Shown: positions 9,480 to 18,274, counted from the stretch's first letter. The stretch: 64,000 nt of DNA from Chloroflexota bacterium (GCA_005880915.1 VBIW01000034.1:1-64000); one strand, 5' to 3'. Notes: generated by a model from the letters alone, not told the origin. Program-made: numbers and translations.

Positions 9480-11801
9480 TCATTCGATCAGCGCAGCCTC
9501 CACGATGGCCGTGTTGACCCCGTAGTCGGTGCCCACGGCGGTGCCCGCCCCGGCCGCCGCCGAGATCGAAAGGCTGCCGCAGGTGAGCGTCCCGTCGATC
9601 GTGCTGGTCCCGTTCACCGTGTCCGTGCAGGTGCCCGCCCAGTAGATCGAGCCGAAAAGCCAGTGTTTGGCCGAGGCGCCCTTGATCGCGATCTGGCCGG
9701 TGCTTCCGGCCGGGGTCCAGACCAGCAGGTTCCAGCACGCCCGGTCGTAGAGCGGGCACCAGGACGGGCTGGTGCAGGCGGCGTCGCCGGCCGGGACCTG
9801 GTTGCAGGGGGCGGCGAACCAGGTGAACCCCCCGCCCGCCGAGTCGGCTGCGGTGTTGGGCGGGCAGGCCGAGATCGAGCACGGGGTCGAGCCGAACTGG
9901 CATTTGGCGCCGCCACACGACGCGCCGCCGCCCGCAGCGCAGCTGCCGCTCGAGAACCCGGCCTGGCCGACGAGCTCGAGCGTGACGTCACGTCCGAGCA
10001 GGGTGTTGCCGTTGAGGCAGATCCCGCCCCCGCCGCCCGCAAAGCCGTTGCCATTGAAGTAATAGAAACCTGGATCCAGCACCGCCCCGGTTGGGGCCGT
10101 CCCGCCCGCAGCGGGTAAGAAGGTGGCGATTGTCAGCGCCCAGGTTGTAGCGGGCACGCTGCCGATCGTCTCGCTGGCCACGGCCGCCGGCAGGTCGGTC
10201 CGCCACTCCGAGCTGAAGTCGTTCGCCGGGTCATTGACGGTGTTGTTCCACCCGAGAGCCGGGGCGATCGTCTGCGCGGCCTGCGGGGCGAAAGTGTCCG
10301 CCGTGATCACCAGTTCGTTCGCGACTGCAGTCGCGCCGGCCGTTGAGATCGTCGCAGTCAGCTGGTTGGCGCTCGCTGTGAAGCTGCCGGTCTGGTCGAG
10401 CGGCGCAGCGGCGACATTCCTCCACTCCGACATCTGTGCCGAAGCGAAGATGTTCGCGGGGTTGATCGTGAAGGTGACGCCGGCGATCCCGCCCGGGTTG
10501 TTTGGGTAGTACCAGATCTCCGATCTGCCGGCGGTTGCCTCGTTGACGAAGGTTGCAGCAATCCAACCGGCGGGCGCTGTGAACCTGTTCGGGGTCGGCT
10601 CGGACCGCGTAGTCGCCACGAGGAGCGTTCCGGCGGTGCTGGCGACAGGCAGGGTCGCGGTAAGGAAATGCTGCTGCGGAGCTGACTCCGGTCCGATCTG
10701 AACACGCGAGATCGCCGCCGGCGTGGTGCCGAGGTTGCCGACGTCGAGGTAGCCGTAGCAGCCCTTCTTGAAGTGGACGTACCCATCCCCAGGCTGCGTC
10801 GGCGCCAGAGCGTTGGCCCTTCCGACGGTCACGCCGTTGACGGTGATGTTCGGGTAAGTCGTCCCGGCGTTGCACGCGACGCCGCCGGGGAGGGTCGCCG
10901 TGATGTTTGGGTCGGCGTTCGGCTCAGGCGGAAGCGTTGACGACAGCGGCCCGACCGGCTGCGCGCCGGTGCCGCCGGCGCAGGGGTTCGGGTTGATGGC
11001 CCTGTTGGCCACGGAAATGAACGCGCTTGTCCCTATGGCCCCGCATGTCATCGCCGTGTGGCCGGACAGCTCATAGCCGTCGGCGCAGATCGCGTTGCTC
11101 GCCACGGGCGTGCAGCTTCCCCCGCCACCGACCCAGGCCTGCCCATTGGTGTAAACCGACGCGTTGCCCAGGTCCGAGTAAGTGCCGGAGGCCGCGTCAT
11201 ATCGCTGGTGCGCAAAAAGGACGCAGCTTCCGCTGAGGCTGATCGCGCTCGACGCGAGGACGCTGCCTCCGACGTTGACCTGGCCTCCGGTGCATGAAAG
11301 AGTAGTGGCCGTGATGGCTGCGGTCGAGCCGTTCAGCTGCTGTGCCACCGCGCGCCTGGTCACGTTGGTGCTCGAGATGCCCAGGTAGTTGCCGAACGAG
11401 ATGGGTAACGCCAGCGTGAGAATCACCTCGACCTGCTGCTGGTGTCCGCGATAGGGATAGTTGACGGTCTCGGTGATGGTGTTCGAGGTGAACTTGTCGG
11501 TGGCCGTGTAGCCGGCCGAACAAGATCCAGCGGGAGGGCTCGTCAAGGCGCCGCTGCGCACGCGCTGCGTACCCAGGAACAGGTCCGCCTCCTGAATCAC
11601 GCTCGTCGCCGACCCGAGGTTGCAGCCCACGCCGATCTTCAACGCCGCGTCGAGCGCCGACTGGTCGGCGAGCTGCTGCAGCTGGTTGCGCTGCCACTCC
11701 ACGGAGCCGGTCAGCAGGATCAGCGCGGCCGAGCCGATCAGGGCGACCAGCCACACCGCGACGATGATCATCACCTGCCCCGATTGACGACTGTGGGCCA
11801 C
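9480..11801 (-). CDS. Large TadG-like surface protein with inserted beta-rich domain
   Basis: This 773-residue protein begins with a TadE/TadG-type N-terminus: basic residues, then GQVMIIVAVWLVALIG as a membrane helix, then WQRNQLQQLADQSALDAAL. The rest should be extracellular. Residues about 365-565 look like a discrete secreted domain (FTAPAGWIAATFVN, IWYYPNNPGG, FASAQMSEWRNV) placed between two parts of a Gly/Cys-rich region. Residues 570-740 carry many cysteines (CAAGGGASCGGAKC) and could form disulfides. Typical TadG proteins are shorter. It probably forms a minor pilin, tip or adhesin component. Only 2 bases separate its start from the upstream tadE stop. Confidence 0.75.
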   Translation of the reverse strand: MAHSRQSGQVMIIVAVWLVALIGSAALILLTGSVEWQRNQLQQLADQSALDAALKIGVGCNLGSATSVIQEADLFLGTQRVRSGALTSPPAGSCSAGYTATDKFTSNTITETVNYPYRGHQQQVEVILTLALPISFGNYLGISSTNVTRRAVAQQLNGSTAAITATTLSCTGGQVNVGGSVLASSAISLSGSCVLFAHQRYDAASGTYSDLGNASVYTNGQAWVGGGGSCTPVASNAICADGYELSGHTAMTCGAIGTSAFISVANRAINPNPCAGGTGAQPVGPLSSTLPPEPNADPNITATLPGGVACNAGTTYPNITVNGVTVGRANALAPTQPGDGYVHFKKGCYGYLDVGNLGTTPAAISRVQIGPESAPQQHFLTATLPVASTAGTLLVATTRSEPTPNRFTAPAGWIAATFVNEATAGRSEIWYYPNNPGGIAGVTFTINPANIFASAQMSEWRNVAAAPLDQTGSFTASANQLTATISTAGATAVANELVITADTFAPQAAQTIAPALGWNNTVNDPANDFSSEWRTDLPAAVASETIGSVPATTWALTIATFLPAAGGTAPTGAVLDPGFYYFNGNGFAGGGGGICLNGNTLLGRDVTLELVGQAGFSSGSCAAGGGASCGGAKCQFGSTPCSISACPPNTAADSAGGGFTWFAAPCNQVPAGDAACTSPSWCPLYDRACWNLLVWTPAGSTGQIAIKGASAKHWLFGSIYWAGTCTDTVNGTSTIDGTLTCGSLSISAAAGAGTAVGTDYGVNTAIVEAALIE

Positions 11802-11802
11802 G

Positions 11803-12450
11803 TCAGTACTCCAGGCGCCCGACCGACTGCGAATCGAAAGTGAGCACGCTCGGAATCCCGAGGAACGTGTTGAGGACGGGCTTCCACTGCAGCTTCAGGT
11901 CCACGACCACGAGCTGATGTCCGGGAATGCGCACCGGCGCGCCGGCGCATGTCGAACAGCTCCATCGCGTGTTACCCGTCGCCGGGTCGAGCTCGTAAAC
12001 GAAGACGTAGACCGTGCTCGGATTAATCGACCCGGTCAGCGCGATGCTGCCCGGCTGCGTGCCGTTCGCCGCGTACAGGCCGTACGTCGGTGGGTTCGTC
12101 AGACCGCCGGTCGAGTCGAGGTAGACGACGGACATGCCAAGCGCGTCCAGCTGGTGCGCGCCGTTGGTCAGCGGACCAAGGGTGCAAGGGGTGGAGAGCG
12201 CCGTGCAGTCCGGAGCCAGAGTGTTGGAGCCGCTGTAGTAGCCGAGCACCGCCTGGCGTGCCATGTCGCGAGACGCGCCCTGCAGGGAGGTGTAGATGAG
12301 CAGGCCGCGTCCCAGGTCGACGGTGGCGCCGATCAGCAGGAAGAGCATGGGCGCGATCAGCGCGAACTCCAAAAGGGCCTGGCCGCCTCCCCATTTATGG
12401 GGGCCGCGCGCTGCGCGCCCGGAGGGGGAGGGGCTCGTGCTTCTCACCAC
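11803..12450 (-). CDS. TadE-like minor pseudopilin (second copy)
   Basis: A GTG start overlapping the previous tadE gene gives 215 residues. After a 22-residue leader comes GGQALLEFALIAPMLFLLIGATVDLGRG, the TadE signature with a glycine before the hydrophobic helix and an acidic residue inside it, suited to prepilin-peptidase cleavage. The remainder is a small extracellular domain with paired cysteines (CTALSTPC, CSTC). Most of the leader (SPSPSGRAARGPHKWGG) is encoded by a hairpin repeat element read in frame (12387-12436). The neighbouring tadE has the same arrangement. Confidence 0.82.
   Translation of the reverse strand: MVRSTSPSPSGRAARGPHKWGGGQALLEFALIAPMLFLLIGATVDLGRGLLIYTSLQGASRDMARQAVLGYYSGSNTLAPDCTALSTPCTLGPLTNGAHQLDALGMSVVYLDSTGGLTNPPTYGLYAANGTQPGSIALTGSINPSTVYVFVYELDPATGNTRWSCSTCAGAPVRIPGHQLVVVDLKLQWKPVLNTFLGIPSVLTFDSQSVGRLEY
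12387..12436 (-). repeat. Family A hairpin repeat, copy A1 (in frame in tadE)
   Basis: Contains CTCCCCATTTATGGGG, a G/C-rich inner hairpin and a GGAGGGG-type end. It is nearly identical to the copy at 12917-12966, differing only in the inner hairpin. On minus it encodes part of the TadE leader. Confidence 0.85.
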
Positions 12451-12980
12451 GCTGTTGTGGCGCGGCTCGACCCCGTGATCGTGATCCCGCCTCCCAGGAC
12501 GTTGAGGTCGCTGAACCCGTAGTACACAGAGACGTCGACCTCAGAGTTGTAGTTCGACTGCACCGAACCGCTGCAGTCGAGGCTGGTGCCGCAATAGACC
12601 GCGACGACGGCGTGGTCCGGAGCCGGCGCCGTGTAGTCCGTGCCCGCCACAAAGGGAGGCGCGTGGTTGACCTGGGTCGGGCATGCGACGTTGGCGCTCG
12701 CAACCACGGCTGCAAGATCGGCTTTCACCAGGTTGCACATCGCGGTCAGCCCCGGCCCGTTGGTGGTCGAGGTCTTGCCGGCCACGAGCCTCGCGGCATC
12801 GCGTGCGGCGTCGGAGGTCTCGACAGCGAACGAGTAGCCGCGGCCCAGCTCCAGCACGCCCGCGATGAGCACGATGAGGATCGGCAGGGCGAGAGCAAAC
12901 TCGACCAGCGCCTGCCCTCCCCATTTATGGGGGCCGCGCGCTACGCGCACGGAGGGGGAGGGGCTCGTGCGCCTACCCAT
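12444..12980 (-). CDS. TadE-like minor pseudopilin (first copy)
   Basis: This 178-residue protein has the leader GRRTSPSPSVRVARGPHKWG followed by GQALVEFALALPILIVLIAGVLELGRG, the classic TadE N-terminal helix, then an extracellular domain. Its start overlaps the cpaE stop by 8 bases and its stop overlaps the next tadE start by 7, so the chain is translationally coupled. As in the downstream copy, the leader is encoded by a family A repeat (12917-12966). The two mature domains are not close copies, so the shared leader is more likely due to the repeat than to recent duplication of the whole gene. Confidence 0.84.
   Translation of the reverse strand: MGRRTSPSPSVRVARGPHKWGGQALVEFALALPILIVLIAGVLELGRGYSFAVETSDAARDAARLVAGKTSTTNGPGLTAMCNLVKADLAAVVASANVACPTQVNHAPPFVAGTDYTAPAPDHAVVAVYCGTSLDCSGSVQSNYNSEVDVSVYYGFSDLNVLGGGITITGSSRATTAW
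12917..12966 (-). repeat. Family A hairpin repeat, copy A2 (in frame in tadE)
   Basis: Same element as 12387-12436, with inner hairpin CGCGCGCTACGCGC in place of CGCGCGCTGCGCGC. It lies inside the 5' end of the first tadE gene and is read through in frame. Confidence 0.85.
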
Positions 12981-14304
12981 CTAGCTTGAGATTCGCTAAG
13001 ACGACCCGGGCGATCTCGGTCGCGCCGCGCGAGACCAGCGCCGACGGGTCGTGCTGCAGGGCGATCCCGCCCGCGAGGGTCGCGTCCTCGGGCCGCGAGT
13101 CGTCGAACCCGACGACGACGGACATCTTGCGGCCGAGGATCGCCTCCACTCCCGCTCGGTCCAGCGGTGGATGAGGCGACCGCTGGTTGAGCACGAGCTC
13201 GACGCGGTTGTCGGGCACGTTCATGATGTCCCGGAAGATCGCCAGCGCTCGACGGGCGTCCGTCATGGCAGCGATCTCGGGTGGGACGACGATCACGAGG
13301 CACTCGGCCCGCTCGATCACGGCCAGGGCCGCCTCGGCCAGCGAGGTTCCCAGGTCGACGACGATCATCTTCTGCCAGGGCACCACAGTGTCAAGAACGC
13401 GGCCGATGAGCTCCCCGTTCAAGGTGTCTACCTCTTCGGGCCGCAGCGTGCCAGGGAGCACGCCCATGCCTGTGCGGTGATTGACCACGTTGCCGCGGAG
13501 GACCGTCTCGAAATCCGCCGGCGATGCCTTTGACGCGCTGGCCACCGAACCCGTCGCGATCAGGTCCGCGAACAATGCGGCGTGGCCGAAGGGCGCGGCG
13601 AGGTCGACCAGCAGGACCTGGCGCGGGAATTTGCGGGCCAGCGCCGCCGATGTGTTGATGGCGAGCGTGGTGGTGCCGGCTCCGCCTTTGGCCGAGAAGA
13701 AAGCCACGATCGGGGCGGCGTCTTTGGAGGCGACCTGGGCCTGGATCGCCGCGGCCGCCGACACCTCCTGCTCCCAGAGCCTGTCGAGGGTCACGGCAAC
13801 CTTCTCGAGGTTGGGGCCGAGGCCTTCCAGGAGGCCGTCGCGGTCGAGCGTCAGGAGGACCGCGTCGGTCAGGCCGTAGATGTTGGTCACGTAGCGCTCG
13901 CCGGTGCGGGGAGCGGGGAGGATGACAAGGTCGCCTGGAGCGGGCCGGCGGGTCAGCAGGACCTTGCCGCTGGTGTCGGTGACCGACTCCTCGACCTGGC
14001 CGGACGCGAGGAAAACCACGATGTCGCCGCCCTGGCCGCCGAGGCGGAGGGTGTCCCGAGCCGCCAGGCCGATCGGCCGCATCCGCCGGGCGACGGCTCG
14101 CAATACGCCGTCGTTTAGCTCCGAGAACACGGCCGACATCTCCAGGATTCGCGTCCGCATCTGGAGTGCGGACGGCGCCTGGTCACCGCCTGGTCCGCTG
14201 CCGGTAGCGGCCACCTGGGCTAACTCTTCCTCCCGCGCCCGCTGTAAGGTTTCAGGAACCTCACGGGCGTTCAAAACGCCGATACTGTAGCAACCGCCCC
14301 CCAA
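12973..14304 (-). CDS. cpaE: CpaE/TadZ-like ATPase with N-terminal cyclic-nucleotide-binding-like domain
   Basis: The C-terminal half is a ParA/MinD-type ATPase: FSAKGGAGTTTLAINTS (deviant Walker A), VLLVDLAAPFGHAALFADL and IVVDLGTSLAEAAL. CpaE/TadZ proteins of this type localise Tad pilus assembly. The N-terminal region (about residues 50-160) has VFSELNDGVLRAVARRMRP, GGDIVVFLASGQVEES and PAPGDLVILPA, which look like a cyclic-nucleotide-binding/effector fold rather than the usual receiver domain. The start is uncertain: TTG at 14304 gives 443 residues and TTG at 14271 gives 432. A TACAGT box on minus at 14284-14289 favours the shorter form. It is the first gene of the minus pilus operon. Confidence 0.82.
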   Translation of the reverse strand: MGGGCYSIGVLNAREVPETLQRAREEELAQVAATGSGPGGDQAPSALQMRTRILEMSAVFSELNDGVLRAVARRMRPIGLAARDTLRLGGQGGDIVVFLASGQVEESVTDTSGKVLLTRRPAPGDLVILPAPRTGERYVTNIYGLTDAVLLTLDRDGLLEGLGPNLEKVAVTLDRLWEQEVSAAAAIQAQVASKDAAPIVAFFSAKGGAGTTTLAINTSAALARKFPRQVLLVDLAAPFGHAALFADLIATGSVASASKASPADFETVLRGNVVNHRTGMGVLPGTLRPEEVDTLNGELIGRVLDTVVPWQKMIVVDLGTSLAEAALAVIERAECLVIVVPPEIAAMTDARRALAIFRDIMNVPDNRVELVLNQRSPHPPLDRAGVEAILGRKMSVVVGFDDSRPEDATLAGGIALQHDPSALVSRGATEIARVVLANLKLDG

Positions 14305-15147
14305 ATGGACCCTCCGCTTCGCAGCAATGGCTCAAATACTCGACCGGTCACACAGGCCCCAACCCGCGGCGCAGGGCGCTCTCGGGTGGCGGGCCGCGTT
14401 GATCGGGTGCTTAACAGCGCGCTCGCGGGTGAGCGCGCGGCGGTCCTTAACGCCACGGCCGCCGAGCTGCTGGCCGAGCCGATCGCCGTCGCAGGGTCGA
14501 TCGAGGCTGCCCTCGGCCGGCCGGGGGTGGGTTTGATGGGCCACTGGATGGTCCACGAGCTCTTGCGCCGGTCGAAGCTTTACGACGATCTCGTCAACTC
14601 GCTGGCCAGCCCGAACGCCGTCACCCGCGCCGCGGCTGCGCGCATCTGCGGGGCGGCCCGGATCTCTGATTCGGTCGCGTGGATATCCGACCTCGTCAAG
14701 GACTCGAACCCTCGGGTCAGGGACGCGGCTGTCCGCTCCCTCGGCCAGGTGGGTGGCCGGCGAGCCGTCGACGAGCTGATCGCGTCGGCCGGCGAGATCC
14801 CGCTTTATCGCCTTGCGATCACCCTCGCCAGGGCCGCCTCGGACGTTGACATCGAGGCGTTGATGCGTCAACCCGCGGATGAGCGTGCAGCGCTCGCGAC
14901 GGTGCTCGCCTGCGGCCTGCGGCAGGATGTGCTGCGGGTTTCGCCGCTCCTCGGGATCGCGCACGACCGGCGGTGGCCGAAGCGGGTCCGGGCGGCCGCC
15001 TGCAAAGCGCTGGCTGCGATCGGCGACCGCTCCGCGGCGGACGGCCTCAACCGCCTCGCGATGAGCGAATCCGAGGTGACCGTGAAGCAGGCCGCCGAGC
15101 GAGCGCACCGCAGGCTCCTCAAACGCGCCGTGGGCAGGCCACGGTGA
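14305..15147 (+). CDS. HEAT-repeat protein of the Tad locus
   Basis: Up to 280 residues, mostly helical repeats of HEAT type (NAVTRAAAARICGAARIS, NPRVRDAAVRSLGQVGG, KRVRAAACKALAAIGD, SEVTVKQAAERAHRRL). No catalytic motif or membrane helix is seen, so it is probably a cytoplasmic protein-binding scaffold. Its GTGA overlap with cpaF implies tight coupling with the pilus motor ATPase. The first 27 residues are low-complexity and a GTG at 14386 is an alternative start. It is divergent from cpaE, and the two longest frames abut at 14304/14305. The role in pilus function is inferred only from context. Confidence 0.78.
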   Translation: MDPPLRSNGSNTRPVTQAPTRGAGRSRVAGRVDRVLNSALAGERAAVLNATAAELLAEPIAVAGSIEAALGRPGVGLMGHWMVHELLRRSKLYDDLVNSLASPNAVTRAAAARICGAARISDSVAWISDLVKDSNPRVRDAAVRSLGQVGGRRAVDELIASAGEIPLYRLAITLARAASDVDIEALMRQPADERAALATVLACGLRQDVLRVSPLLGIAHDRRWPKRVRAAACKALAAIGDRSAADGLNRLAMSESEVTVKQAAERAHRRLLKRAVGRPR

Positions 15148-16658
15148 AGCTGTCCGAACGGTTCGACCGCCGCTACCAGCAGACCCCGGCCACCGCGCCC
15201 CAGGTCCCGGTGACCGCGCCCCAGCAGCCGGTCACCGGCCCGCAGACTCCCCTCGACGGAACCCCGACCATCGCGCCGGTCGAGCGGCGCGCGGTCCCGC
15301 GCGAGGGGACCGTGGCGCAGCCGGAGCTTGAGACGCCGCGCCCCGGCGACACGCCGGCGACCCTGAGCCCCGCACTCGCGGCGGCCAAGGCGGAGGTCCA
15401 CGCCGACCTGCTGCGGCGCCACGCCGCCGCCATCGACATTACGAACCGGGCGGGCATCCGGCGGCTCCTGACCCAGCTCACCGAGGAGCACTTCCGAAAC
15501 AAGCCACCCGCGGCGCTTGTCACCGCTGCCGACCGCGAGCGGCTGGTCGACATCCTCTTCGACGAGGTCATCGGTCTCGGGCCTCTCGAGGCACCGCTGC
15601 GTGACCCCGACATCACCGAGATCATGGTCAACCGGCCGGAGCAGATCTTTGTCGAGCGGCGGGGAAGGATCGAGCTGACGAACCTCGCGTTCGAGGACGA
15701 GGCCAGCCTGCGCAGGGTCATCGACCGTATCGTGTCGACGATCGGCCGGCGCGTCGACGAGTCGGAGCCGATGTGCGACGCGCGGCTGAAGGATGGATCG
15801 CGCGTCAATGTCGTAATCCCGCCCGTTGCGATCTACGGACCGTGCCTCACCATCCGCAAGTTCGGCCGCGAGGTGCTCACGCCGGAGCGCATCGTGAGCA
15901 CGGGGGGCTCGAGCGAGGCCATTCTCGAGTATCTAGACGCGGCGGTGAAGACACGGCTCAACGTCATCGTGTCTGGCGGCACGGGCTCTGGCAAGACCAC
16001 CCTGCTCAACGTCCTGTCCGGGTTCATTCCAGGCGACGAACGCATCGTCACGGTTGAAGACGCGGCTGAGCTGCGTCTCCGGCAGGTGCACGTGATCAGC
16101 CTCGAGTCGAAGCCCGCCAATGTGGAGGGCCATGGCCAGATCTCGATCCGAGACCTTGTACGTAACTCGCTGCGCATGCGGCCGGACCGAATCATCGTGG
16201 GTGAGGTTCGCGGCGGCGAGGCGCTGGACATGCTGCAGGCGATGAACACAGGCCATGACGGGTCGATGAGCACGGTGCACGCCAACAACCCGCGAGACGT
16301 GATCACCCGCCTCGAGACGCTCGTTCTGCTGGCTGGAACGGAGCTGCCCTCACGGGCCATCCGCGGCCAGATCGCCTCGGCGATCAACGTCGTGGTCCAG
16401 ACGGAGAGGTTGCGGGGCGGTGCGCGCAAGATCGTCAACGTGGCGGAGGTCCTGGGCATCGTCGACGGCGAGATCGCTCTCCAGGAGCTGTTCGCGTTTC
16501 GGCAGGTGGCCGTGACACCGGACGGCCGGGCTGTGGGATTTCACACAGCGACCGGTACGCGATCCAATTTTGCCGCCCACTTCAAGGCCAATGGGGTGGA
16601 TTTTCCGGACTCGATGTTCGCGCCGACCAACCAGCCTCCGATGGAGGGTCTCTACTGA
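15144..16658 (+). CDS. cpaF: Tad pilus assembly/retraction ATPase CpaF (TadA)
   Basis: GTG at 15144 overlaps the HEAT gene stop and gives 504 residues. A Pro/Thr/Gln-rich, probably disordered N-terminus (to about residue 70) precedes the secretion ATPase core. Motifs are Walker A SGGTGSGKTTLLNV, an Asp box (RIVTVEDAAELRL), IIVGEVRGGEALDMLQAMNTGHDGS split over the Walker B region, and a His box (STVHANNPRDV). It powers Flp pilus extension, acting on TadB/TadC. It is on the strand opposite to the other structural genes and overlaps the next gene (TGATG). Confidence 0.93.
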   Translation: MKLSERFDRRYQQTPATAPQVPVTAPQQPVTGPQTPLDGTPTIAPVERRAVPREGTVAQPELETPRPGDTPATLSPALAAAKAEVHADLLRRHAAAIDITNRAGIRRLLTQLTEEHFRNKPPAALVTAADRERLVDILFDEVIGLGPLEAPLRDPDITEIMVNRPEQIFVERRGRIELTNLAFEDEASLRRVIDRIVSTIGRRVDESEPMCDARLKDGSRVNVVIPPVAIYGPCLTIRKFGREVLTPERIVSTGGSSEAILEYLDAAVKTRLNVIVSGGTGSGKTTLLNVLSGFIPGDERIVTVEDAAELRLRQVHVISLESKPANVEGHGQISIRDLVRNSLRMRPDRIIVGEVRGGEALDMLQAMNTGHDGSMSTVHANNPRDVITRLETLVLLAGTELPSRAIRGQIASAINVVVQTERLRGGARKIVNVAEVLGIVDGEIALQELFAFRQVAVTPDGRAVGFHTATGTRSNFAAHFKANGVDFPDSMFAPTNQPPMEGLY

Positions 16659-18274
16659 TGGGCAGCGAGTTCAGTGAGTTGAACGCCAGACCTCCAGAGC
16701 AAAACCCCGACGGCCACCAACACCGATCCATCCAGCTCGACCTGGAGCTTCTCGATGATGTCGGCCACCAGCTGCGGAATCAGCTGAACGCCGTGGTCGG
16801 CGCGGCGGGCCTGCTGGCCAGTGGGGCGGAGACGAGCGAAGAGCGCGAGCTGGCGGCGATCGTCGAGTCGGGGGCCGAGCAGGTGGCGCGCATCGTGGAC
16901 GAGGTGCTCGACGCGGCGAGCATCGAGAACGGTGAGTTCGAGCTGGCGCTGCATCCATACGACGTTCGGTCGACGGTCGAGAGCTGCCTCGGCCTCGTTT
17001 CCGAGGCGGCCGGCGCCAAGGGTCTCGACATTTCCTTTAATGCAGCTTCGGACGTTCCTACGGTCGTCATCGGCGACTCGCGCCGGCTGGAGCAGATCCT
17101 GCTGACTCTGCTCCATGGCGCGGTCGACCGCACGTATCGCGGAGGGATCGGTATCGACCTGGCCGCAGAAGACCGCGGCGGCCTCGTCGCGCTGCACTTC
17201 GAGATCCGCGACACAGGCCGGGGTGTCCCGGCCAGGATCCTGCGTGGCGGTCTCGACGGCGTCACAGGACCCCACGACCGGCTCGAGCCCGGAGACCGGC
17301 TTGCGATCCTGAGCCTGGGCACCACCAAGCGGCTGGTCGAGATGATGGACGGTGAGCTGCGGGTCGAGCAGGGTGGGGTGGAGGCCGGGCCGGACGCGGG
17401 CACCGTCTTCGACTTCACAGTCCTGGCAGAGGCCCTTCCGGGTTCGGTCGCCACCACGCAGCTGACCCTCGAGGCGATGCGGGTGCTGGTCGTGGCCGCC
17501 GATCCGACCGAAAAGCGGCTGCTCGCGCTGCAGGTCGAGCAGTGGGGCGCCAACGCGGCATCCACCTCACCTGACGAGGCGCTCGCCGCGGTGAAGGTTG
17601 GGCACCCGTTCGACATCGCGCTCGTCGAGCATCACCCGCCGGCGATCGACGGACTGCAGATCTCGACCTCGCTTCGAGGAATGCGCAGATCGGACCAGAT
17701 GCCCATCGTCCTGATCTCGTCGGCGCCGCCTGGGCCCGCGGAGACCGCGGCCGCCGACAGTGGAGTCATCCAGGCGACCCTGACCAAGCCAGTTCCGCCG
17801 CGCACGCTCCATGACGTGATGATTCAGGTCGGCGGCCGGGGCGCCCAACCCCAGGAGGCGCAGGCAGTCGAGCCTGGCGCGCTGCGCGTGTTGATCGCGG
17901 ACGACAACGCGCTCAACCAGAATCTGCTGAAGCGACTCGTCGCAAAGCTCGGCCATACAGTCGACGTCGTGTCCAACGGGCGGGAAGCCGTCGCCGCGGT
18001 GGCACAGACGTCTTACGACGCGGTGCTGATGGACGTGCTGATGCCCGAGATGGACGGTCTGCTCGCCGCCGAGGCGATCTGCCGGCGATGGCCCCGCGGC
18101 AACCGGCCGCGCCTCATCGCGCTGACCGCGATGGCCGGGCCGGGCGACCAGGAGCGCTGCCTGCGCGCAGGCTTCGACGACTACATGAGCAAACCGGTCC
18201 GTCTGGACGACCTGACCGAAACCCTGAAAACCGCCGTCGGCTACCGAGCAAATAGAGAAAGGGCAGGCCTCTAG
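16658..18274 (+). CDS. Hybrid histidine kinase-like protein with two receiver domains, degenerate kinase motifs
   Basis: 538 residues with no membrane helix. The dimerisation/phosphoacceptor region has GHQLRNQLNAVVG (His37). The ATPase domain keeps DTGRGV (Asp185), but the N-box reads DSRRLEQILLTLLHGAV, with Gly154 where the Mg/ATP-binding Asn is expected. The first receiver (about 268-385) has EHHPPAIDG, Glu in place of the phospho-acceptor Asp. The second (about 408-525) is canonical (IADDN, MDVLMPEMDG, KPV). It may act as a pseudokinase or phosphotransfer scaffold. It directly overlaps cpaF, so it likely regulates the pilus, but no DNA-binding output domain is present. Confidence 0.85.
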   Translation: MGSEFSELNARPPEQNPDGHQHRSIQLDLELLDDVGHQLRNQLNAVVGAAGLLASGAETSEERELAAIVESGAEQVARIVDEVLDAASIENGEFELALHPYDVRSTVESCLGLVSEAAGAKGLDISFNAASDVPTVVIGDSRRLEQILLTLLHGAVDRTYRGGIGIDLAAEDRGGLVALHFEIRDTGRGVPARILRGGLDGVTGPHDRLEPGDRLAILSLGTTKRLVEMMDGELRVEQGGVEAGPDAGTVFDFTVLAEALPGSVATTQLTLEAMRVLVVAADPTEKRLLALQVEQWGANAASTSPDEALAAVKVGHPFDIALVEHHPPAIDGLQISTSLRGMRRSDQMPIVLISSAPPGPAETAAADSGVIQATLTKPVPPRTLHDVMIQVGGRGAQPQEAQAVEPGALRVLIADDNALNQNLLKRLVAKLGHTVDVVSNGREAVAAVAQTSYDAVLMDVLMPEMDGLLAAEAICRRWPRGNRPRLIALTAMAGPGDQERCLRAGFDDYMSKPVRLDDLTETLKTAVGYRANRERAGL

